In this document: positions 1 to 5,908 of the stretch, in pieces
How positions within the stretch are numbered: position 1 is the stretch's first letter
How the letters are laid out: the number at the start of each line of letters is the position of its first letter
Notes under the pieces: model-generated
Database searches by the model: none
Told to the model about the DNA's origin: nothing
The model's input: only the letters and a program-made list of their open reading frames with translations
Assembly: GCA_949486985.1 (NCBI GenBank)
Contig: CATBLW010000072.1
Span: 1 to 8,541, forward strand
Reading direction: 5' to 3'
Length of the DNA stretch: 8,541 bases
Source: Prochlorococcus marinus str. MIT 9215
GTDB lineage: Bacteria > Cyanobacteriota > Cyanobacteriia > PCC-6307 > Cyanobiaceae
Translations under genes and position numbers: made by a program

Positions 1-1179
1 CACTTCACTAAGCTGACGTTGGAGAACGTCGCTAATTTGAGCGTAAAGAGGTGTTTCAGGTCGTGGTTCTGCAATATTCAATGCTTTTGCTAACTCCGGA
101 ATAATCTTAGATTCCTGAAGAACATCAGGATCATTGAAAACTTCTGTTTTTGTTGGTGTATAGCCACTGTCAAGAAATAATTGTTTCTGCGCAGATGTTG
201 AAGTCAAAAATTCGATAACTTTTGCAGCTGCTTTTGGATTCGGAGAGTCCTTAAGGATTGAGAATCCCCAGCTGCCTAACGTGGCTGTTGCGTCATGCCC
301 AGGAGAAGCGACCATTGTGGTCACTGCAACTTTATCCTTGACATTACTGTCTGATTTCTGAAGTTCAGCCCATGCATAAGGCCAATTGCGCATAAGTGCG
401 GAGTCACCAGATTTAAATGCCTGAAGAACCTCATTCTCCGCATAATCAATAACAGCTTCTGGACTCACTCCAGTGCTGATAAGTTCACGCAACCAGCTGG
501 CTGCTTTAATACTTGAGGGTTGATTAAGTCCAACGATATTGGTCCCTTGCGTTAACCAATTGCCTCCGAAGCCATCGAGAACCTCAAGAAATACACAACT
601 CAATCCTTCATATTGGCGTCCTTGCCAGAGATAGCCATGTTTTACACGACCTTCACGTTGTAGTTTCTTGCTTATTTTGATCAGCTCCTCTGGCGTTTTT
701 GGTGGTTGATTCATTAAATCAGTACGCCAATAGAGCAGGCCCATGTCTGCTACAAGCGGCCAACGATAGAGGTGCTCGTTGTATGTATTCCCTAGCCTTG
801 CTCCTGGAGCAAGGGCTTGAATATCTTGCTGGTCTATCCACTCGTCCATTGGTTGCAGCCAGTCAGCAGCAGCATATTTGGGTAGCCAGGTTACATCAAT
901 CAACAGAACATCAAAGGGGCTTTTGCCTAGTAAAAGGCTGCTAATAGCGAGATCAGAAACTGCTTCAGTTTCCATTGGCCCAGTTGTGACTTTTAATTTA
1001 ATTGACCCTCTATTTTCTTGGTTGAATTGATTGACTAAGTCAGCAGTCGATTTTGCAAAAGGTGCTGGCATTAATATATTTATTCCAACGGGCTGATGAT
1101 TTAATGCAAAAATTTTGAACTGGGTAATGCTGACAAGAGTAATCAGAAAAGCAGTTATCCAGCCCAACCATCGTTTCAT
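1..1179 (-). CDS. ggtB: Sugar ABC transporter substrate-binding protein, GgtB-like (C-terminus cut by window edge)
   Basis: This is an extracellular solute-binding protein of the SBP_bac_1 family, probably the periplasmic receptor of the glucosylglycerol/sucrose/trehalose uptake system (Ggt). The frame is open from ATG at 1179 to base 1, giving 393 residues, and should end shortly outside the window. A hydrophobic segment at about residues 5-25 follows 'MKRW' and fits a signal peptide or membrane anchor; no lipobox cysteine is seen. Family-like stretches are the 'FDVLLIDVTWLPKYA' region (89-103), 'LVADMGLLYWRTDL' (142-155), the ligand-site-like 'GDSALMRNWPYAWAEL' (258-273) and 'LGSWGFSILK' (301-310). 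Its start overlaps the ggpS stop as ATGA, so it is probably translated by coupling; no Shine-Dalgarno site precedes it. The neighbour supports glucosylglycerol as ligand, but specificity is inferred; another sugar-binding protein remains possible. Confidence 0.85.
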   Translation of the reverse strand, partial: MKRWLGWITAFLITLVSITQFKIFALNHQPVGINILMPAPFAKSTADLVNQFNQENRGSIKLKVTTGPMETEAVSDLAISSLLLGKSPFDVLLIDVTWLPKYAAADWLQPMDEWIDQQDIQALAPGARLGNTYNEHLYRWPLVADMGLLYWRTDLMNQPPKTPEELIKISKKLQREGRVKHGYLWQGRQYEGLSCVFLEVLDGFGGNWLTQGTNIVGLNQPSSIKAASWLRELISTGVSPEAVIDYAENEVLQAFKSGDSALMRNWPYAWAELQKSDSNVKDKVAVTTMVASPGHDATATLGSWGFSILKDSPNPKAAAKVIEFLTSTSAQKQLFLDSGYTPTKTEVFNDPDVLQESKIIPELAKALNIAEPRPETPLYAQISDVLQRQLSEV

Positions 1180-2681
1180 GTATTTTCTGCGTTTGGTGCA
1201 CAATCAAAACCAGACATCTGTTCTTCTGCCCAGTCTTGAACTGTATAAGCCTCAACAGCTGTTGTCATCGATGCCATGCGTTGATGTTGCTCATCATCTG
1301 TCATGGCGATGGCTTGCTCAATCGCATCATCCATTCGCCGATGTGAATATGGATTGGTAAGAACAGCTCCATTAAGAACAACTGAAGCTCCAGTGAATTC
1401 TGATAGAACCAATACTCCGCCTTTGTTTTTACGAGCTGCTGCATACTCTTTGGCAACAAGATTCAAGCCATCTCTTAGTGGCGTAATCCAGCAAATATCT
1501 GCTTGGGTAAACCATGCCACCATCTCTTCATAGGGAATTCTCCTGGTTGAGAACCTTATGGGAACCCAATCTATGCCACTAAATCTGCCATTAATTCTCC
1601 CTGCCATCTCTTCAATTGATCGCTGAGTTTCTTCGTAGATTTTCATGCCGGATGCTGCAGCAACGCAGGCAAGCATGAGAACTATTTTTCCGTGAAGATC
1701 CTTACGTTTTTCTAGGAGTCTTTCAAATGATAGGAGTAGCTCTTCATTACCCTTTGAATAATCAACACGACTAGCTGAGAAGATTAGTTTGCGGCCTTTC
1801 TTCGTGCCTTTGTTGATTTGTTCGGCATGCTCAACAACGCTTTTGTCCTCCATCAACGTTTGGATTACATCAGGGGATGTACCGACTGGTGAAGACAAAA
1901 GTTGAATACGACGTCCTGCATGTTGCAGCCAAGGTGTCACTGTCGGCTCTGTTAAGGCACTGCCAACAGCTATGAATTTGTTACTGATAGCTTGCTTTGG
2001 TCCTTTCTTAGCTCCTACAAGACAATTTGCTGCACGTGCAAAATTTTCAGTGTAACGAGGGATATGGAAGCCAACCATGTCGCAACAAAGCAAACTCTCG
2101 ATAATCTGACGTCTCCAAGGGAGGATTGCGAAGACATCATTCCCAGGGAATGGAGTGTGATGGAAAAAAGCAATCTTAAGGTCAGGTCTGGCGGCTCTTA
2201 TGTATGCAGGAGCAAGCCAAAGATTGTAATCATGTACCCACACAGTTGCACCCTTTGCCGCTTCGTCACAGGCGGCTTTGGCAAAGCGTTGGTTGACATC
2301 TTCAAAAATACCCCAATCGGCATTGTTGACATCAAAATAGGTTGGAAATGTATGTAATATCGGCCAAAATGATTCTTTTGAGGTTACATGATAGAAACTT
2401 GATATCTGATCTTCCTCTAGAGGAATTCTTCGCAATGTAAATGGTGCTGGATTATCCATCGAAATCCTTTCATCATCTGCATCTTTAACTTGTTCGACTT
2501 GTCTCCATGCAATCCAGGTGCCATCTTCACGACTTCGGAATAGATTTCTAAGGGTGGGAATAATTCCGTTAGGACTTTTCTGATCACACCAGATCCTCTT
2601 ACCAGTTTCGTCTCGTCCTTCCTCGAAGGGGGTTCTGTGATAAAGGAGAATGAATGGGCTGCGGCCTTCTTGTGCGCTCAT
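1176..2681 (-). CDS. ggpS: Glucosylglycerol-phosphate synthase
   Basis: This cytoplasmic GT20-family glycosyltransferase joins ADP-glucose and glycerol 3-phosphate into glucosylglycerol phosphate, the first step of osmolyte synthesis under salt stress. At 501 residues it is close to the usual GgpS length (about 500). The N-terminal 'YHRTPFEE' (14-21) is typical of GgpS rather than trehalose-phosphate synthase. GT20 motifs follow in order: 'WVHDYNLWLAP' (148-158), 'FFHHTPFPG' (172-180), 'PVGTSPD' (265-271), 'SRVDYSKG' (304-311) and 'PLRDGLNLVAKEY' (401-413). R305, K310, D404 and E412 keep the spacing of the donor-binding residues of E. coli OtsA (R262, K267, D361, E369). No phosphatase domain is fused, so a separate GgpP is needed. 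The start at 2681 has GGAGA seven bases upstream. An ATG at 2685 is in another frame. The stop overlaps the GgtB-like start. Confidence 0.95.
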   Translation of the reverse strand: MSAQEGRSPFILLYHRTPFEEGRDETGKRIWCDQKSPNGIIPTLRNLFRSREDGTWIAWRQVEQVKDADDERISMDNPAPFTLRRIPLEEDQISSFYHVTSKESFWPILHTFPTYFDVNNADWGIFEDVNQRFAKAACDEAAKGATVWVHDYNLWLAPAYIRAARPDLKIAFFHHTPFPGNDVFAILPWRRQIIESLLCCDMVGFHIPRYTENFARAANCLVGAKKGPKQAISNKFIAVGSALTEPTVTPWLQHAGRRIQLLSSPVGTSPDVIQTLMEDKSVVEHAEQINKGTKKGRKLIFSASRVDYSKGNEELLLSFERLLEKRKDLHGKIVLMLACVAAASGMKIYEETQRSIEEMAGRINGRFSGIDWVPIRFSTRRIPYEEMVAWFTQADICWITPLRDGLNLVAKEYAAARKNKGGVLVLSEFTGASVVLNGAVLTNPYSHRRMDDAIEQAIAMTDDEQHQRMASMTTAVEAYTVQDWAEEQMSGFDCAPNAENT

Positions 2682-2688
2682 TCATTCG

Positions 2689-2693
2689 TCTCC
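2689..2693 (-). promoter_or_regulatory. Ribosome binding site of ggpS
   Basis: On the minus strand GGAGA lies seven bases before the ATG at 2681. It is one of the clearest Shine-Dalgarno sites in the window. It decides for the 2681 start over the out-of-frame ATG at 2685, which begins only three bases after it. Confidence 0.65.
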
Positions 2694-2742
2694 AATTATG
2701 AGCCCGTTCTTCTATGAGGACTGGCACTAGAACCCCACCATT

Positions 2743-2766
2743 CCTTAGCTAAGGCCTGTTTGTCAA
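2743..2766 (-). promoter_or_regulatory. Possible ggpS promoter/operator: 12-bp palindrome next to a TTGACA box
   Basis: The 93-base gap between the peroxiredoxin stop and ggpS holds a perfect self-complementary 12-mer, CCTTAGCTAAGG (2743-2754). Six bases upstream of it on the minus strand is a consensus -35 hexamer TTGACA (2761-2766). No good -10 box sits 16-18 bases beyond that hexamer. A CATAAT close to the ribosome binding site (2695-2700) matches -10 in 5 of 6 bases, but would leave only a very short leader. The palindrome has no loop or T-tail, so it is a poor terminator and more like a dimeric regulator site. Promoter assignment is inference. Confidence 0.35.
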
Positions 2767-2774
2767 ATAGTTGT

Positions 2775-3323
2775 TTAGCTCTGCAAGCTTGTTAGCTGGT
2801 TGAGCACCTCCTGGGCATGAGCTCTGGGACGAACGGTGAGCCATCGTTCGCGAAGGATTCCCTCGGGATCAATCAGAAAGGTATGACGAAGTGATGACGG
2901 CGCCATCCAAGACCCATAGCCCTTGCTGACCAGTCCATCTGGATCAGAGAGCAGGGGAAAACTCAACGACTCTTGACTGCAGAAGGAAGCATGGTCATCG
3001 ACCTCGTCTGCACTGATACCAACAACAAATGCCCCTGCAGCTTTTAATTGTTTTTGGATCGCTTCAAAGCCACGGGCCTCGATTGAACAACCAGTGGTGA
3101 AATCTTTTGGATAGAAATAAACGATTAACCACGAGCCCTTGAATTGCTCGAGCTCCCAGTGATCACGATTCGGTTCTGTGAGGCTTGTTCCAGGCAAGGA
3201 AAAGGATGGAGCCGATTGGCCTATGGCGGGCGTGATGCCACCAAGCCCTAACGATGGCTTCGGTATACCTGTAATAGCCAACAGAGAAAAACCTATCCCT
3301 GCGAGCAGATCACGCCGTTGCAT
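2775..3323 (-). CDS. Exported PrxQ/BCP-type peroxiredoxin
   Basis: This thiol peroxidase of the AhpC/TSA (PrxQ/BCP) family reduces H2O2 and organic peroxides. It has 182 residues: an N-terminal extension of about 35, then a full-length BCP domain. The extension, 'MQRRDLLAG' and a hydrophobic run to about residue 20, resembles a Tat signal peptide, so the enzyme probably acts in the periplasm or thylakoid lumen. The active site is 'YPKDFTTGCSIEA' (71-83), with peroxidatic C79 and upstream T76. The usual PrxQ resolving cysteine five residues later is replaced by R84. The only other cysteine, C115, lies 36 residues downstream, which fits the PrxQ subgroup using a resolving cysteine in the next helix. 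'FPLLSDPDG' (122-130) is a family motif. It lies 31 bases after rpmB and may be cotranscribed with it. The start has only a weak ribosome site. Confidence 0.9.
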   Translation of the reverse strand: MQRRDLLAGIGFSLLAITGIPKPSLGLGGITPAIGQSAPSFSLPGTSLTEPNRDHWELEQFKGSWLIVYFYPKDFTTGCSIEARGFEAIQKQLKAAGAFVVGISADEVDDHASFCSQESLSFPLLSDPDGLVSKGYGSWMAPSSLRHTFLIDPEGILRERWLTVRPRAHAQEVLNQLTSLQS

Positions 3324-3354
3324 GGAGCGAATCGAACAGTCGTTGAAGAAAAAT

Positions 3355-3591
3355 TCAGAGCTTGCTTAAATCAATTCCCAATGACTTGGCATAGGGGCCC
3401 AGGCCTTTTTTCTGAATCGTTTTTAACGCCCGTGTGGTCACTCGCAAATTGAGCCAGCGCTTTCCTTCTGCCCACCAAAGCCTGCGCTGCTGAAGGTTGG
3501 CCTGCTGCAGTTTTTTGGTGCGGATGTGGGAATGGCTGACAGCCATGCCGTTATTGGCGCGTGTTCCTGTGAGTTGACACACCCGTGACAT
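3355..3591 (-). CDS. rpmB: 50S ribosomal protein L28
   Basis: This encodes L28 (bL28), a small basic protein of the large ribosomal subunit. At 78 residues it matches the usual bacterial length. It opens with the family's 'MSRVCQLTGTR' and contains 'GMAVSHSHIRTKK' (15-27), 'RRLWWAEGKRWLNLRVTTRALKT' split across residues 36-58, and a lysine-rich end 'KKGLGPYAKSLGIDL'. There is no CxxC zinc motif, so this is the zinc-independent form. AGAGGA (3598-3603) lies six bases before the ATG and is a good ribosome binding site. The gene follows htpG by 66 bases, and the peroxiredoxin follows 31 bases later. Confidence 0.97.
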   Translation of the reverse strand: MSRVCQLTGTRANNGMAVSHSHIRTKKLQQANLQQRRLWWAEGKRWLNLRVTTRALKTIQKKGLGPYAKSLGIDLSKL

Positions 3592-3597
3592 GACTGA

Positions 3598-3609
3598 TCC
3601 TCTGCAGAG
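3598..3609 (-). promoter_or_regulatory. rpmB ribosome binding site inside a short palindrome
   Basis: AGAGGA (3598-3603) is the Shine-Dalgarno site for rpmB, six bases from the ATG. It overlaps the perfect palindrome CTCTGCAGAG (3600-3609). Pairing would partly cover the site, but with almost no loop the structure is doubtful; the palindrome may be chance. Confidence 0.4.
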
Positions 3610-3634
3610 CTGTGAGCGTTTGGCTCGAACAATG

Positions 3635-3643
3635 ATCTTACCA
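3635..3643 (-). promoter_or_regulatory. Possible extended -10 promoter for rpmB
   Basis: TGG followed by TAAGAT on the minus strand matches an extended -10 (TGn plus 4 of 6 bases). Transcription would start near 3628 with a leader of about 37 bases. No convincing -35 box precedes it. It lies just after the htpG terminator, where rpmB would need its own promoter. Weak evidence. Confidence 0.3.
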
Positions 3644-3671
3644 AATAAAGGGGGTGATTAGTTCCCCCTCT
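3643..3671 (-). terminator. Rho-independent terminator of htpG overlapping its stop codon
   Basis: In the minus-strand RNA, AGAGGGGG (3671-3664) can pair with CCCCCUUU (3654-3647), including one G-U pair, around a nine-base loop AACUAAUCA. A short U-rich tail UUUAUUU overlaps the stem base. The htpG stop codon UAA (3660-3658) lies inside the loop, so the ascending arm is made of the last htpG codons. The five consecutive G-C pairs and the tail support a terminator, perhaps a leaky one. Confidence 0.5.
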
Positions 3672-5568
3672 CCATTAGCTGACCCATCAGTGCAGAACTG
3701 CGGTTTTGGAAGCCTGCAAGTTCGTTTGGTTCTAAACCGCCAACACTTAAACGGGCCATGTCATAGATGTGTCTTGAAAGATCCTTCGCCAAGGCCTCGG
3801 TTGGCGAGGTTCCTGTTGATCCAACAAGAACCGATCCACTCTTCAATTTAAGAAGACCCTCGACGAGGGGATGCCGACGATTAACGAGCAGAACATGATG
3901 GTCGGGTAGGCCAGGAAGACGTTGATCCATAAGGGCGCCAATATCGTTCATTCGTCGCATTTGTTCTGGTAAGAGGATCATCGCTGGCGGTGCCTGATCT
4001 CCTTTTAGAGATTGAACTTGAATTGTTATTTTTTCGTTATCAATGGCCTCTTTAATTAGATTCCTAATCGTCTCTGATTGAGTCGCCCCATCTTGATCAG
4101 CGAGTTCTGGCTCGTCATCTTTAAGGCTGTCATCTAGCTCTGCATCAACACGTTGAAAATGAAGTTCATCGTGACGACTTTCAAGCCAAGGTAGGAACTG
4201 GGTGTCGATGACAGTCTCAGCTTTAAGGACTTCTACGTCTTGCGATGTCCATAAACTCAATGCACTTGCTTGGGCGACTTCGTCAGTGCAATAAAGAATC
4301 CGTTGAGCCGCACCATCGCTTAATCGACTGCGATAACCATTTAATGTTGTGTATGCGTTCTCTCCAAATGGAATTGGATCAGGGCTGGCATCATCTGATT
4401 CAGAATCAGCTTTGGCTGTCGTTCCGAAAAGGATAAGCTCAGCAACTTGATCAGCAAACTTCTCATCTTCCATGGCACCAATTTTTACAAATGGTGCTAG
4501 GGCTTCCCATGCCTCAGCATAAGCAAGTGGTTCTTCATTCTTTAAGCTTTTGAGGCGATCAGCTACTTTTTTGGCTACAAAATTTCCGATGGAACGAACT
4601 TTCCTATCTGTTTGAAGTGCACTTCTGCTTACATTTAAAGGAATATCTGGGGAATCGAGGACACCACGCAATGGCAGTAGATAGCGCGGCACGACTTCTT
4701 TTATGGAGTCACTAACAAAAACCTGATTGCAGTAAAGCTTGATCTCGCCTTTCTCCCAATCAGCCCGACCAGTAATCCTCGGGAAATAAAGGATGCCTTG
4801 AAGGTTGTATGGGTAGTCTGTATTTAAATGAACCCAAAGTAGAGGGTCTCCTTGAAATGGATAAAGGTAGCGGTAGAGCTCAATATAATCTTCATCAGTT
4901 AGTTCTTGTGCACTGCGCCTCCAGGGTGGGTTCCTTTTGTTGATTGTTTCACCTTCAAGCTGAACTTCGACTGGCATGAAGTCGCAATATTTAGTGATTA
5001 ATGTTTTTATGCGAGTAGGTTCAATGTATTCAAGTTCATCATCCATTAAGTGAAGGATGATCTCTGTCCCAGGCTGGCTGCGTTCTGCTGACTCCAGATT
5101 GAAGTTAGGAGAACCGTCGCAAGTCCAACGGACGGCTTCGCTATTGGGCCTGGCAGAGAGAGTGACGATTTCTACTTCTTTAGCCACCATGAAACTTGAG
5201 TAGAATCCAAGACCAAAGTGGCCAATGATCCCATCACTTTCTTGTTTGTATTTTTCAAGGAAATCTTCTGCGCTGGAGAAAGCAACTTGGTTGATATAAC
5301 GTTTTACTTCGTCCGCATTCATGCCGATTCCATTGTCTGAAATGGTCAGAATGTTCGCTTCTCTATCGATATGAATCTGAATCTTACCTTCTTCACCTTC
5401 GCTGCAGTCTCCGGCCATGGAGGCCATTCTTCTCTTGCTAATGGCGTCCACACCATTGCTAACTAGTTCTCTAAGGAATACCTCGTGCCCAGAATAAACA
5501 GCCTTTTTTATGATTGGAAAAATATTCTCTGTATGGATCTGAATTTGACCCTTTTCTTGCACAGTCAT
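3658..5568 (-). CDS. htpG: Chaperone protein HtpG (Hsp90)
   Basis: This is bacterial Hsp90, an ATP-driven cytosolic dimeric chaperone with roles in heat and oxidative stress and, in cyanobacteria, phycobilisome and tetrapyrrole proteins. It has 636 residues, the normal length. The N-terminal GHKL ATPase has catalytic E34 and Mg-binding N38 in 'ELVSNGVDA' (34-42), 'SDNGIGM' (77-83), the lid glycines 'GHFGLGFYS' (116-124) and 'GTEI' (167-170). The middle domain has the catalytic-arginine loop 'LNVSRSALQ' (311-319). The C-terminal dimerisation domain includes 'LLPEQMRRMND' (532-542) and 'NRRHPLVEGLLKL' (563-575). Two acidic stretches (about 387-398 and 475-494) look like flexible linkers. The start follows a weak GAG site. 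The 77-base gap to the ferredoxin probably holds its promoter; no CIRCE operator is seen. Confidence 0.97.
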   Translation of the reverse strand: MTVQEKGQIQIHTENIFPIIKKAVYSGHEVFLRELVSNGVDAISKRRMASMAGDCSEGEEGKIQIHIDREANILTISDNGIGMNADEVKRYINQVAFSSAEDFLEKYKQESDGIIGHFGLGFYSSFMVAKEVEIVTLSARPNSEAVRWTCDGSPNFNLESAERSQPGTEIILHLMDDELEYIEPTRIKTLITKYCDFMPVEVQLEGETINKRNPPWRRSAQELTDEDYIELYRYLYPFQGDPLLWVHLNTDYPYNLQGILYFPRITGRADWEKGEIKLYCNQVFVSDSIKEVVPRYLLPLRGVLDSPDIPLNVSRSALQTDRKVRSIGNFVAKKVADRLKSLKNEEPLAYAEAWEALAPFVKIGAMEDEKFADQVAELILFGTTAKADSESDDASPDPIPFGENAYTTLNGYRSRLSDGAAQRILYCTDEVAQASALSLWTSQDVEVLKAETVIDTQFLPWLESRHDELHFQRVDAELDDSLKDDEPELADQDGATQSETIRNLIKEAIDNEKITIQVQSLKGDQAPPAMILLPEQMRRMNDIGALMDQRLPGLPDHHVLLVNRRHPLVEGLLKLKSGSVLVGSTGTSPTEALAKDLSRHIYDMARLSVGGLEPNELAGFQNRSSALMGQLMERGN

Positions 5569-5589
5569 AACTCTTTTATGTGTTTTTTT

Positions 5590-5619
5590 ACTTTAGGAAC
5601 AAAAACGTGCGTTACTCAA
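5590..5619 (-). promoter_or_regulatory. Possible htpG promoter
   Basis: On the minus strand TTGAGT (5619-5614) and TAAAGT (5595-5590) are separated by 18 bases and each match the sigma-70 consensus in 4 of 6 positions. The leader to the htpG ATG would be short. Just upstream is an inverted repeat, ACCAA-N4-TTGGT (5619-5632), touching the -35 box, which could be a regulator site. The CIRCE sequence of HrcA-controlled genes is absent. Low-confidence call. Confidence 0.3.
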
Positions 5620-5645
5620 CCAATATTTTGGTGGGGTCTCCGTAC

Positions 5646-5882
5646 CTAATCGCTGTCTTGGCAAGTTTGTTGTAGATCACTGCGCTCTTCTGCAACCACG
5701 GCTCCTTGTACTGGGCATACCTGTAGACAAATGCCGCAGTCAATACAGGTCTCGAAATTGATCCAGAAAAAATCTGTGCCTTTTTTGTTCTTGCCCTTTC
5801 CATGCTGAATACAGCCGATTGGACATGCTTGTGCACAGTCAGCCACTCCTTCACATACGTCAGTCACGATGCTGTGAGGCAT
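5646..5882 (-). CDS. Bacterial-type two-cluster [4Fe-4S] ferredoxin
   Basis: This 78-residue iron-sulfur protein is a soluble electron carrier. C10, C16 and C20 ('CEGVADCAQACP') with C56 would bind one cluster; C46, C49 and C52 ('CIDCGIC') with C24 the other. That is the cross-paired pattern of 8-iron (or 7-iron) ferredoxins. An extra cysteine, C74, lies near the end. I chose the ATG at 5882 because family members begin 'MPHSIVTDVCEG'; the upstream ATG at 5939 would add 19 unlike residues and overlap hisZ by 31 bases. It starts 26 bases after hisZ, so it is probably cotranscribed, but no role in histidine synthesis is known. It resembles the small bacterial-type ferredoxins found across cyanobacteria; the partner enzyme is unknown. 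The Shine-Dalgarno site is weak. Confidence 0.92.
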   Translation of the reverse strand: MPHSIVTDVCEGVADCAQACPIGCIQHGKGKNKKGTDFFWINFETCIDCGICLQVCPVQGAVVAEERSDLQQTCQDSD

Positions 5883-5908
5883 GTCGCTAATGATCGGATT
5901 TAGTGATC

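Noticed and set aside
1992..2357. A 121-codon plus-strand open frame
   Set aside because: It lies wholly antisense to the conserved GgpS catalytic region, has no recognisable motif or ribosome site, and is explained as a shadow frame.
3438..3644. A 68-codon minus-strand frame over rpmB
   Set aside because: It overlaps ribosomal protein L28 in another frame and has no features of its own.
5569..5645. CIRCE/HrcA operator upstream of htpG
   Set aside because: The conserved TTAGCACTC-N9-GAGTGCTAA sequence is not present.
5612..5854. An 80-codon minus-strand frame overlapping the ferredoxin
   Set aside because: The overlapping ferredoxin frame carries all cluster cysteines and a clear family match.
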